A DNA stretch of 64,000 nt from Budorcas taxicolor (taxonomy: Eukaryota > Chordata > Mammalia > Artiodactyla > Bovidae), in contig NC_068930.1 in NCBI RefSeq assembly GCF_023091745.1, positions 5,168,262 through 5,232,261 on the forward strand. Direction: 5' to 3'. Below, piece by piece: positions 23,233 to 35,500 of the stretch. Position numbers and translations under genes: made by a program. Under the pieces are notes generated by a model. It saw only the letters and a program-made list of their open reading frames with translations, was not told the DNA's origin and searched no databases. Every line of letters begins with the position of its first letter. Within the stretch, counting starts at the first letter, position 1.

Positions 23233-24843
23233 CTGAAGACTTTAAGGCTAGGACACAGCATTTCAGATAACGCTGAGAAATTTTTCTGAAGAGGTGGAGT
23301 GGGGAGGCGAGGATATATAATAGTTTTTGCAATAAAAGAGTCAGAACATCAAAAGAAAACCAGAAATCTCAAGTTAAGGAATTTAGTGCTTTTCTATGTA
23401 TGGGAAAAATACAAGCGTCTGGGCTCACTGAAATGGTTCCTGAGATACACACCTCAGCTAAGTATCCTGGGCTTTCCCATGCTGAGGTTTCCTCAGGGGC
23501 ATCTGTGGGGTGGATACAGGGGTGGCTGCAGGGCAAGCACTGTTTTCATCCTGGGTTTCCTTGGGTCCGCCACCCCCAGGTAATGGCTTGCTGGTTGGAC
23601 CAGCCCTTTGTTTACTGGTACGGCAGGTGATATCTTTCATCCCCACCTACCACGGGCCTCCGGTCCTACTTTCATCACCGTAGGTGATGGGTGATGTGAG
23701 GCACTCACCCTTCACAGGGCAGTATGCAGGGAACTGAAGCCTGGGGTGTATTTACAAGCAAGTAGGTCCTGAGGGTGGCTCCCAAGCAGAACCATGTTAG
23801 GAGAGAGTCATACTGCTGGTGTTAAAGAAAACCAGGAAGGAGGACATCAAAAGAGGCCAGCTCAGGAGCCCTTGCACTAACCTGGGAAATGACCAAACGG
23901 GCAGCAGAAATGTGGAATTCTAAAGCACAACCAGACCAGTACACTCAGTGTAATTCATAAAAATAAAAAAAAAAGTCCAACTTGAAAGACAGGCAATTTG
24001 GACCAGATGTCCAGCTTGGAGAAACCAGAAACACAGGCCAAAATATAAAAAACGTCTGCCCAAAGGTGTCAGAGGTTAAACAAGAAGGTGAAGCAGAATC
24101 AAATCTAGAAAAGATGAAACTCTGGGGAGTTGAGATTGATCTCTGGGGGCCTCTTTTTCCTCGGGGGAGCCTCTGGTCTCAAGTGGAGCCAGTGACACCG
24201 GTGCTGAGTGGAGGGCCTGAGGCAGTTTCCTTCTGCTGGAACAAATGTGCTCTCTTCCAGGTCTGGAGATCACGTGTTGGAAAGGAGCCTCACTGAGCTA
24301 AACCCAAGGAGTCCAGAGGGCGGTGATCCTTCTAGAGGCTCCAGAAGAAAAGCTGCCGCTGCCCTTCTTGCAGCTTCCGGAGGCCGCCCCTATTCCTATA
24401 CGTACAGCTTCTCTCATGCCGCATCTGACTTCACTGTCCTGCCTTCTCTTTTACTTCTAAAGGCTCCTGTGATTATGAGGAGCCTGCCTCAAGAGTTTAG
24501 GATAATTAGCAATACTGTCCCACCTCAGGGACAGCTGATTAACCAATTTAATTCCATCTGCAATCTTAATTTCCCTTTGTCATATAACACAACATATTTC
24601 CAGGTTCAGGGGATTAAGAATTGGACATCTCTTGGAGGCTATTTTTCCGCCACCACAGAATTTGCCAATAGAAGGGCATGGATCCCCAGAGAAAGAGAAT
24701 GAACCAGAAGAAAGAGCAAGCCTTTGTGCAAACTGCTCCCCAGCTTAGAGTCAACTGGGTGGCTCAGAAAATATCAATACCTAGCATTGGACTGAGGTCA
24801 TTCCAGATTACGGGAACTCCTAGATAATCAACAAAACAGAGTC
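23233..24843. other. Intronic sequence; possible old repeat at 24240-24660
   Basis: No gene. The stretch about 24240-24660, including GGGGATTAAGAATTGGACAT, resembles an old interspersed repeat I cannot name. The rest looks unique. Confidence 0.4.
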
Positions 24844-24895
24844 TCACTTAAAATAAATAAATAAATAAATAAATAATACATAAATAAATAAATAC

Positions 24896-24935
<40 letters not shown>

Positions 24936-24945
24936 GTATATTTAA
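24844..24945. repeat. (AAAT)n and (CA)n simple repeats
   Basis: A run of AAAT units is followed by an ACAC run and TATATATG, a compound microsatellite likely seeded by a retrotransposon tail. Confidence 0.9.
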
Positions 24946-25129
24946 AACACTAGTCCTCAAATGATTTATAAAAAACAAATTTCCAAATACAATGTCAGAC
25001 ACATACTCAGAGATAACCAATCATAACACAAGATAAGGCATCATGCAATAAGAACCAATAAAAACAAGACTAGGATCAGGCTCATAGGGATTTTAAATTA
25101 CCACATTTACAATGATCCTGAAGCTAAAA

Positions 25130-25687
25130 ATAGTTACCAGATGATCCAGCAATCCCACTCACAGGCATGTATCTGGAGAAAGCTATAATTCAAAAATATA
25201 CATGCAACCCAATGTTCATAGCAGCATTATTAATACAATAGCTAAGACATGGAAGCAACCTAAGTGTCCATCAGCAGATGAATGTATAAAGCAGACGGGG
25301 GGGGGGGGGGGGGGGGGGGCGGTTATACATACAATGGAATATTACTCAGCCATAAAAAAGAACAGAATAATGTCATCTGTAGCAATATGGATGGATCTGG
25401 AGATTATTGTACTAAGTGAAGTAAGTCAGAGAGAGAGAGACAAATACCACATAATATTGTTTGTATGCGAAATCTAAAAAAAGAAAAAGATACAAATGAA
25501 CTCATTTACAAAACGGAGACTCACAGACACAGAAAACAAATTTAGAGCTATCAAAGGGGAAAGGATGGGATAAATTAGGAGTTTGGGATTAAAATATACA
25601 CACTACAATATATAAAATAGATAACCAACAAGAACAGGGATAGGGCACCATACTCAATATCATTAAATTAATACCTGGTAACACAGA
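25130..25687 (+). mobile_element. Ruminant L1, 3' end of ORF2 with poly-G run
   Basis: The sequence contains ORF2 end landmarks (CATAGCAGCATTATTAATAC, ATGGAATATTACTCAGCCAT, ATATGGATGGATCTGGAGAT) and runs into 3' UTR. It is interrupted at 25297-25319 by 23 consecutive G. The element is followed directly by a BovB fragment, so its own tail is missing or displaced. Confidence 0.88.
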
Positions 25688-26400
25688 CATGAACGTGAAA
25701 GAGGAGAGTGAAAAAGTTGGCTTAAAACTCAACATTCAGAAAACTAAAATCATGGCATCTGGTCCCATCACTTCATGGCAAATAGATGGGGCAACAGTGG
25801 AAACAGTGACAGACTTTAGTTTTTTGAGCTCCAAAATCACTGCAGATGGTGACTGCAGCCATGAAATTAAAAGATGCTTGCTCCTTGGAAGGAAAGTTAT
25901 GACCAACCTAGACAGGATATTCAAAAGCAGAGACATTACTTTGCTGACAAAGTTCCACTAGTCAAAGCTATGGTTTTTCCAGTAGTCATGTATGGATATG
26001 GGAGTTGGACCATAAAGAAGGCTGAGTGCCAAAGAATTGATGCCTCTGAACTGTGGTGTTGGAGAAGACTCTTGAGAGTCCCTCGGACTGCAAGGAGATC
26101 CAACCAGTCCATTCTAAAGGAGATCAGTCCTGAATATTCACTGGAAGGATTGATGCTGAAGCTGAAACTCCAATGCTTTGGCCACCTGATGGGAAGAATT
26201 GACTCACTGGAAGAGACCCTCATGCTGGGAAAGACTGAAGGTGGGAGGAGAAGGGAACGGGAGGATGAGATGGTTGGATGGCATCACTGACTCAATGGAC
26301 ATGAGTCTGAGCAAGCGCTGAGAATTGGTGATGGGCAGGAGGCCTGGCGTGCTGTAGTCCATAGAGTCACAGAGTCGGACATGACAAAGCAACTAAAATG
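25688..26400 (+). mobile_element. BovB LINE, 3' fragment
   Basis: Translation gives KEESEKVGLKLNIQKTKIMA and later TRRSNQ and LKLKLQCFGHL segments of the BovB ORF end, in two frames. It ends in the tail GAGTCGGACATGACAAAGCA. Confidence 0.95.
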
Positions 26401-26639
26401 AAGTGAACATGTCTTTAGAACCATCAATAATACTTCTGTTGTACCTAGGTTTACTAGAGGTCAATTAAGACTGTATTTTGTTATAACTTTGTCAACAAGA
26501 AATGTCCCTCATTATGGAAAATACTCCAGGGAAACTAAGATGTGTTTTCAGTAGAAGAAGGTATGAAAAAAATATTAAAAGAGTTATGTATGATCAGGAA
26601 AAACTGGATCACAATTAGTTGGATAAATGGATTTTGTTA
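26401..26639. other. Intronic sequence, unassigned
   Basis: AT-rich sequence between a BovB tail and the presumed retroviral remnant. It could belong to the latter. Confidence 0.35.
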
Positions 26640-28433
26640 GGAATGACACAGCCATATGAAAACTGGTTAGAACCAACTAGATCCAAGATGGCGGAATCGA
26701 CTTCAGAGCCAACTAGGTCCAAGATGGCAGAGTTGACTTTCACTGGACCTCAAGCCTCAGTATATATGCCCATGATGACACAGCAGCAAGCTAAGTGATA
26801 CACTCATCAGCATTGACTAAATCTGACCAAATATTCTAAACACTTTTGATTGATTTTTTTGACAAAACTTCCTAAATCGAATTCTGTGGAAGTTCTTTTG
26901 ACCTCTAGCTAACTTTGGGATTCTTCAAAGGGCCACTGAAACATTCCAAAGAGAGATATTAAACTAATCATGTTTATTTGGTTGGTTATATTATAAGGGA
27001 AATATTATCAAATGAGTAATAAATCCTCTCAGGTTATAATGTATGGTAAATATTACAAATATAGATATCCTAGAAGTTATATGGAGTTCCTAACATTCTG
27101 ATATGTCCTGGTAGTCTAATGGGAAACTTGATGACTTCACAAAAGTCAACAAAAGGACTGAATAAACCAGTGAAAATGCTTACAACTTTGATGGTTTTGA
27201 GCTGAAAAATTACAGGTTTGAATCTGTGTTTTCCAGGAGTAGGGAAAACCTTTCCCTAAAACTAGTTATGCCAGTAATTTGGTAAAATTATATGTTATAA
27301 ACAGATTAAAACAACTATATTTTCTATCTGACTCCTCCAGAGATTGGAAACTCTTAGGTTTCCAATAACTTCTATCAGATGAGTTAGGAAGGTTATCTAA
27401 CTAACAGGTATAGAAAACTCAGGGAATTTCTGAAACCTTGAAAAGGGAAGAATTCACCTAGATTTGATAGGAGAAATCTGTCATAAGCCTTTGGCATGAC
27501 TTTCCCAGCCTTGTTTTATTTTAAAACTTCAGTCTGAAACTCAAAAGTTTCAGCAAAGCAAAAAGTCTATGATAAGTTATGGCTATACAAAATCATCAGG
27601 CCAAATTTATTGAGAGCAGACCCATTTTGCAAACAAACTAGCCTTAATATGGTTATATTTGATAAAACTTAGGGTAATTTTAAAAAGAAAAAGATGTTTC
27701 AATAAATGTTAAATCCCAGTTTGTTAATGGAGGTTTGTATCTAGTAAGACTCATTTCTTGAATAGTTCTTTGCTGTTATGCAATATTAATGTTAAATTTA
27801 ATTGAATTCTTAAAAAACACCCTAAGTTTGTTTCTGAAGCTTATCTCAGTAATCTTTCTTTAGATAAAGATCAGATGCCTTATGACCTGCAACCAGGACT
27901 GGAAAAAGACATAATTTAAGGGGCTGTCTCCAGCCTGGATGGAAGAACCTTTTTATCAGACACTCTTAACTGGCTCATGCACAGTGAAATTGAAGGGAAA
28001 TTGACCCTTGGATTAATTCCCACTTCAAAGGCCCCTACACTAGACTATTCTATACAGAGGACAGCTGACCTGATCTTACCTTAAAATGATGCTCAAACAG
28101 GAGAAACTGCACTATACCAGGACGGGAAGAAGATGACATCAGAGGTAGACAGTTTGCCCAACATGCTGGACCTGATTCATATTATAATTTGCAATGTTTT
28201 CTTGACTTCCTGGACCTTTGCATATAAATCAAATGTTTTTCTATCACAGGCCTGATTCTATGCTAGTTTTAGAAATCAATCCAATTACCTGTGTCTAGTT
28301 CTGGGTCCCTTGGTGAATTTCTCTACTCTAAGGCTCAGACTAGTTGGCCCCAAGAAAATTTACTTAAAAAGAAAAATTGTCATATTCAGGTCACTATTGA
28401 TATTACTAGGTGGGATCCCCTTACCTTGCTAAT

Positions 28434-28636
28434 TAGTGGCTCAGAGGTTAAAGCGTCTGCCTGCAATGCAGGAGACCTGGGTTTAATCCCTGGGTCGGGA
28501 AGATTCCCTGGAGAAGGAAATGGCAACCCCTCCAGTATTCTTGACTGGAGAATCCCATGGATGGAGGAGCCTGGTGGGCTACAGTCCATGGGCTTGCAAA
28601 GAGTCGGACACAACTGAGCAACTTCACTTTCACTCC
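28434..28636 (+). mobile_element. Bov-tA SINE
   Basis: The GTGGCTCAGAGGTTAAAGCG head, GGGTCGGGAAGATTCCCTGG core and GAGTCGGACACAACTGAGCA tail are all present. Inserted into the retroviral remnant. Confidence 0.95.
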
Positions 28637-29970
28637 GACTCTGCCATAAATTTGAGTTTTCTTCCATTACTCAAGCTCAATCAGAGCAACAAGCAAAGCT
28701 CCAGTAAAGGAAAAAATCGCCCACAATTATGGGATGGATTTATATAGATAACACCAGGCTATGGTAATTTAGTTTTAAAGCCTCCTCTATGTTTGAAACA
28801 ATTAAATCATACTAAGGATAATCAGTCTAGTAACACTAGGAAACCAGGCTATGTGACTTACAGACAGTGCCAATATATAATTTCTCTGGAAGATAAAGAT
28901 TCATATAGAATAGACTAAGTCAGATGACCTGAGATATACTGGGCTACATCTGATTGAACTTCTTAGCTTAACTTTTACTTACGACTTTACTAATATTGCT
29001 TGCTATGTTATTTGTATTTCGCCTGTTTTACAAAATTGCTGTTTCTTACACTGACAAACGTGTGACTGAGGCCTCCGATAAAATAATACATAGTTCCATA
29101 TGAGATTGATGATGGTAACGGTGTAACTCTAGATATGGGAAGAAGCAACAAGAGGGAACGCTTTCCTTGACCAAGAGGCTAGTAAGACAGGTGGTCCAGA
29201 GAGTTTTGGATACTGCTTTATGGCCTAGTCCAGTAACAGCACATTGAGTGGCTTGTCAGCAAAATCTCTGCCAGACTTGAAAACAGACATTCTCAGCACC
29301 ATGGGATGAAACGGTCATGAAATGCCCCCCTTAAAATCATGGTCAAGTTTAATCAAGAAGGGGGCCTGCCAACTGAAAACTGACACTTGCCATCTACCTC
29401 TACAAAGATTAAACCATGGCCACTGCAGCTGCTGACCTTCAACTCCCCTGAAAGGAGTTCAGGGTGGAAATCAGGAACGAGGCACTCTGCTCTGGGAAAA
29501 ACTGGCAGAACAGCCCTTCAGGTAGCTAGATCTTTTCAGGAGATTTTATGAGTCCAAATTCTTGTATCTTCTCATACCTAGAGAAACACTGACATCATTA
29601 ATGGTGACATCTGCTTTGGCTATTAAGGAGAATTTGACAATTAAAAGTCAAAATAGAGTAGCTATGGTTCAGACATCCAAGGAAATAACTAGGTGATGCT
29701 ATGGGTGTAATTTCAGACAAGACCTTGTACTATGGGTGTAATTTCAGACTAGCAATACTTGTCCGCTAAAAACTTGCTTTCTCAGTTGTGTCAGGCTTGG
29801 ATGCCACAGACATTCTCAAAACAATGCCTGCAGGCAGCTGGTAACTGCAGCCTTACTTTTTATAAAACTAGGCAACTGGCTACAAGTCTCCCCAAAGTGC
29901 CAGGTCCAGACTTGGGCTTCACGCCTATTCTTCTGAAAAGAAATGAGATTTATTTTGTCTATTAAGATTC

Positions 29971-30324
29971 TGGGCTTCCCTTGTGGCTCAGCTGGTAAAG
30001 AACCTGCCTGCAATGTGGGAGACCTGGGTTTGATCCCTGGGTTGGGTAGATCCCCTGGAGATCCCTGGATTTGATCCCTGGGTTGGGAAGATCCACTGGA
30101 TAAGGGATAGGCTACCCACTCCAGTAACCTGGCTCAGCTGATAGAGAATTCGTCTGCAATGTGGGAGACCTGGGTTCCATCTCTTAGTTGGGAAGATCCC
30201 CTGGAGGAGGGAAAGGCTACCCAGTCCAGTATTCTGGCCTGGAGAATTTCATGGACTATAGCCATGGGGTCGCAAAGAGTCAGACATGACTGAGCGACTT
30301 TCACTTATTTCACTTACTTTCACT
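29971..30324 (+). mobile_element. Bov-tA SINE with repeated head segments
   Basis: An 11-bp perfect target-site duplication TATTAAGATTC flanks the whole block (29960-29970 and 30325-30335). Inside, the head/core region occurs in three partial copies (starting near 29971, 30060 and 30131) before a single tail, so this is one insertion with an internal tandem rearrangement rather than three insertions. Confidence 0.9.
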
Positions 30325-31211
30325 TATTAAGATTCCAGCTGTCACTCTTCCAACTACTTCTAACTGGGTCTGTTACACCAAAATGGCAGACCAAGAGATT
30401 GAGATTTTAATCATACAAGACTCATACCTAGGACTTGGAATTCAGGAGTACTTCCAATTCAGTGTCTATTCTCCAAACTCTATGCCCCATTTTGACAGGA
30501 AGTTATCAGAGTCATAGCTGCCCAGGTCCCTGAATCAAAACTGAGCAGGACTCCATGGAGATCTGAAGTACAGATCCCTTCTGTGTTTCCTGTCTCTTGT
30601 TTGTAGGTTACAGGCTTCATCCAGCCTCTTAGACCTGACTCCCAAAGGGCAGATTCAAACAGTTGCTGATCAGGGAAGGGAGGGGATACAGAAACAGAGG
30701 CGGAGCAATCAAATGGTGGTATAGCCTTGAGGCAGGGTCCTGGTGCCTACTCAAGAAATATGCATAACAGGATCTTCGAGTCCTTCTGCAGAACCGGGGC
30801 CCCCACCCAGGTGGAGGATGGTAACTACAGGCTGAGCACAAGATTCCTGGAGCGCTGCTCTGTTGCCTCACCACCAACCAATCAGAAGAAAGTCACATAC
30901 CCTGCAGCCCTCACCCAAAATGTTGCCTTTTCTTTCTGGGGCCTAGTGATGACCATCCTGTTAGGCCTCCTGTTTGGCCCCTGTCTATGTCATCTCTGAC
31001 AGAGGGCAACAGTTTCAGGCTAAAACCTTTTCTCACAAGGGTGAATGCAGGTTTCAGGCACAGAATACCTCAACTTAGATCAGGTAGAGAGAGACTTCTG
31101 CTCTGCTAGGCAGGCCTACGCCCATGCACAGCAGGAAGAAGTTACAGAAGAAAAGAGACCTCTGCCCAGTTTCCAAGAAGTCTCTGGGGAGGGTGGGGGT
31201 GGTGGGGGAGT

Positions 31212-32464
31212 TGTTACGGGAAGTACACTGTTGAAACCATCCTCCCTGGCCAGGCACCATAGTAACCATTTGCAAGAGTTGTCTTATGACAGGAGGTCAT
31301 GGTAAGGAATCAGTTCAGTTCAACCGCTCAGTCATATCCCAACTCTTTGCAATCCCATGGACTGCAGTACACTAGGCTTCCCGGCCCTTCACTATCTCTT
31401 GGGGTTTGTTCAAATTCATGTCCATTGAGTTGATGATGCCATCCAACTATCTCATCCTCTGTCAATGCCTTGTCCTCCAGCCTTCAATCTTTCCCAGCAT
31501 CAGGGTCTTTTCCAGTAAGTCAGTTCTTCACATTAGGTGGCCAAAGTATTGGACTTTGTCCTTCAAAGTCCTCCCACCATACAAACCTCCATCCATAGTA
31601 TTAGATCTATAGATTTGATAGACAGAGTGCCTGAAGAACTACAGACGGAGGTTCATCACATTGTACCGGAGGCAGTGATCAAAATCATCCCCAAGAAAAA
31701 TAAATGCAAAAAGGCAAATGGTTGTCTGAGGAGGCCTTACAAATAGCTGAGTGAAGAGAAGCTAAAGGCAAAGGAGAAAAGGAAAGATATACCCACTGGA
31801 ATGCAGAGCTCCAAAGAATAGCAAGGAGAGGTAAGAAAGCTTTCCTCAGTGATCAATGCAAAGAAATAGAGGAAAACAACAGAATGGGAAAGACTAGAGA
31901 TCTCTTCAAGAAAATTAGAGATACCAAGGGAACATTTTATGCAAAGATGGGCTCAATAAAGGACAGAAACGGTACGGACCTAACAGAAGCAGAAGATATT
32001 AAGAAAAGGTGGCAAGAATACACAGAAGAACTGTACAAAAAAGATCTTCATGACCCAGATAACCACAATGGTAAGCAACAGAAACTAATAAGCCACCACC
32101 AACCAGAAGAGTTTGGGAAAGGTCAAAAGGAGACACCACGTGTCCAACCACCTCCCAGAATCCTTCTTGCTGGCATCCATCTTGGCTGAGAGATGTGTGC
32201 ACCACCAGGAAGGACTCTGAGTCAGATGACTGGCCAAAGACAACCCAAACAACTAATCCCATCACCGTAAAACCCGAGACTGTGAGTCACATGGCAGAGC
32301 AGTTCTCCTGGGTCCCCTCACCCTACTGCTCTCCACCCGGGTGCCCTTTCCCAATAAAATCTTTTGCTCTGTCAGCACATGTGTCTCCTCGACACATGTT
32401 CATTTCCGAGCGTTGGACAAGAGCCCACTTCTGGGCCACGAAGGGGGTCCCCCTTCCTGCGACA
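31212..32464 (+). mobile_element. Class I ERV 3' LTR, split by a BovB insertion
   Basis: It begins TGTTACGGGAAG right after a purine-rich tract and ends GGGGTCCCCCTTCCTGCGACA-type at 32464, so it has TG...CA ends. The U3/R part holds a polyadenylation signal AATAAA at about 32353 followed by CTTTTGCTCTGTCAGCAC. Removing the BovB (31310-32067) leaves about 490 bp, a normal LTR length. Class I assignment is by resemblance. Confidence 0.7.
31310..32067. mobile_element. BovB LINE with twin-priming inversion
   Basis: 31310-31600 is the BovB 3' end on the minus strand. 31610-32067 is an internal BovB ORF segment on the plus strand (MGKTRDLFKKIRDTKGTFYA). The flanks carry near-identical ATGGTAAGGAA (31299-31309) and ATGGTAAGCAA (32068-32078). 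The head-to-head layout with one flanking duplication fits a single insertion with 5' inversion. Confidence 0.85.
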
Positions 32465-33329
32465 CTGTGATTATATAACTATCACTCACTTAATATCACT
32501 GTATCACAACTGATCAACAGAAAAATTGTATAATTTTATATCACCAAAACTACCATTAATTACTTTATAAAATCCTATAATCACCTATAAAATCTATAAT
32601 CACTTTATAAAATCCAGATGCATATCAGAATTATCTTGGAATTTTTTGAAAAATATAAATGTCCAGGTATTGTTTTTTTGGTTTTTTTTTGGCCAGAGCT
32701 CCAGATATGTTTTTAATGAGCAGCCACATTTAAAAACAACCAGAGTCTATGAGTATCTTTTACTTTTATAGTTTGTTTCACTTTTTCTATGTCATATTCA
32801 GTGATATAATTTCATTTACTTCATGCTTTCCAATTTCTCCATCTCTTCTTTTCATGTTCTTTCTCAAGCCTTTATCAAGCATAACAGAAGAGTTTTTGTA
32901 TACATATATATAAATAATATGTATAACATATATTTAGAAAACTTATGAAATTTTGCCTAACTGAAAATTTTATGACATTTTGATTCCACTTGTTTCACTT
33001 AATATGAATAGAATGTCAGATTTCTAACTTAAAAAAAAAAGATATGCAACAAGCAGCAATGGTTTATGGTATAGGGTAAATATAGTCAATATCTTGTAAT
33101 ACCTATTTGGTACTGGAAAATAATTTAAAAACTAATATATGTGCATATGTATAACTGAATCACGCACACAAAAAAATGAATTATACTTCTTGAACTTTAG
33201 TAATGTTTATCTTTTTGCCAGTTTTTTAGAATATCCTATGGACATCTAATTATAACATATAAGATACAAAATTTCAAATATAATTGTGTAGGATAGATTA
33301 ATATAAATAATTAAAAATAAATATATTAC
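32465..33329. other. AT-rich intron
   Basis: AT-rich sequence with no gene; may contain old LINE material. Confidence 0.45.
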
Positions 33330-35232
33330 ATTTAAATTATTAATGACATCATTCAAGAAGCTCCTGTTCTTATTTTTGTCTATACTTGATAAAATATTCT
33401 CAGAAAAACATTAATGTCTCACTATGATTACATATTTTTTCTTTCCCTTGTATTTCTTCTGATTTTTGCTTTATGTATCTTTGTTTCTTTGTTGTTAAGG
33501 TGTCTGGTGGTTTATGATATCTACCTTCTTTGTGAATTTTACCTTTTATCACTAAAAATATTCATCTTTGTTTCATTAAAAAATTAATTAAAAAAAAGAA
33601 ATGAAGAATGTTTTTAACTCAGTGAACTTACAGTGAACCTTGACAAACAAAGTAAGTGAAAAACAGTGATAAAGATCAAATTGGAAATCAGTTACAAAGA
33701 AAAGGAAAAACAATAGAGAACAATCATTGAAATCAAAGGATTGTTCTTCGAGAGCCTTAGTAAAACTGATAAACTTCTAACTAGACTGATAAAAAAGAGA
33801 GACACAAATTACCGGTATTAGGATTGAGCAAGTATGAAAGCCTGTCAATAAATTCAACAAATTACATAAAAGGGTGTAATTCCTTAAAGGGCACAAACAA
33901 CCAATACTCATTGAAGAAACAGGTAACCTACATAGCCCTGTATCTATTAGGAAAGTGACCTATGATATGATCCTATACACAGAAAGTCTCAAGGAATCCT
34001 CAAGTACTATAGCTAATAAATTCAGCAAAGTCACACAGTACAAGTTCAACACACAAAGTCAGCTGTTTCTATACACTAGGGAAAAACATTCTGAAAAGGA
34101 AATTAAATAAAACAACATGTAAAAGGATAAAATATCTGGGAATAAATCTAACCAAGGAGACAAAAGACTTGTATAGTGAAAAATACAAAACATTGTTGAC
34201 TTAATATTGTTAAGATGCCTAACCTAAGTGATCTATGGACACAATTTAGTCTCTGTCAAAATCCCAACAACCTTTTCTGTGGAAATGGAAGAGTCAACTC
34301 TCAGATTTATGTGGAATCACAAGGAGTGCCACATAACCAAAATAATCCTAAGAAAAATGAAGTTGAAGGATTCACACATCCCTATTTCAAAGCTTACTAC
34401 TGGCATAAACGCAGACTAACAGATCAACAGAATGGAGAGTCCAGAAATAAACCCTTGTATGTCAGGTCAAATACTTTTTGAAATGAATGCCAAATTCATC
34501 CAATATGAAAAACTGGTCTCTTCATCTCTTCAGTAGATGGTGCTGGGTGTCCTCGTGCCAAAAAAAAAAAAAAAAGAAGTTGGACCCCCTACATCACACT
34601 ACATACAAAAATTAACTCAAAAAGGATCAGTGATCTAAATAGAAAAATAAGACCATAACATTCTTAGAAGAAAACACGGGGATAATTCTCCCCGATCTTA
34701 CATTTGGCAATGAATTCTTAGATATGATAACAAAAGAACAAGCAAGAGAAGAAAAGATTGATAAAATGGACTTCATCAAAATTTTAAAATTTGTGAATGA
34801 AAGAACATTATCATTGAACTGAAAAGACAACCTACAGAGTAAAAGAAAGTATTTGCAATCATACATCTGATAAAGGTTTAATATCCAGAATATGCAAATC
34901 AAAACTGAGAAACAAAAATAATCACCTCTTTAAAAAATGGGCAAAGAATCTGAGCAGACAACTATCCACAGAATATATACAAATGGTCGATAAGCACATT
35001 AAAAGATGCTTAATATCACTAGTCATGAGGAAGATGGAAATCAAAAGCTCAGTGCAATACCACTTCATACCTACTAAGATGGCTATCATTTTTTTAAGGA
35101 AAACAACAAATATTGGCAAAGATCTAGAGAAACTGGAATCCCTATACATTTCTGTTGAGAATGTAAAATTTGCAGTCACTGTGGAAAAAGAGTTTGGTGG
35201 TTCCTCAGTAATCTAAACATAGAATTACCATG

Positions 35233-35312
35233 TGTGTGTGCTTGTGCTCCGTTGTCTCAGACTCTTTGTGACCCCATGGACTGTGGCCTGCCACGCTCCT
35301 CTGCCAGTATAA
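35233..35312 (-). mobile_element. Short SINE fragment (Bov-tA tail type)
   Basis: CTTTGTGACCCCATGGACTG and CACGCTCCTCTGCCAGTATA match the ruminant SINE tail, about 80 bp long, inside the old L1. Confidence 0.7.
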
Positions 35313-35500
35313 TCACCACACAGCCTAGCAACTCCACATCTAAGAATAAACCCAAAGGAAATGGAAACCCAGACTGAAAGAGATACTAGCACCCACTGTT
35401 CACTGCAGCGCTATTCACCATAGCCAAAGAGTAGAAACAACCCATGTGACATCAGCAAGTGAACAAACAGTGCTATACATCGAATGCAAACAATGGAATA

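Larger units (their letters stand above)
26640..31211 (+). mobile_element. Decayed class I endogenous retrovirus, internal (env-like) region
   Basis: The assignment rests on three things: a 3' LTR at 31212-32464, a purine-rich tract just before it (about 31185-31210, polypurine-tract position), and a short frame near 30727-30999 ending in a hydrophobic segment followed by a GPC-type motif at the position of an envelope transmembrane anchor. No intact gag, pol or env frame exists; many stops and frameshifts were seen. A Bov-tA (28434) and a rearranged Bov-tA (29971) interrupt it. The left limit and the 5' LTR were not found, so 26640 is a guess based on change in sequence character. Confidence 0.4.
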
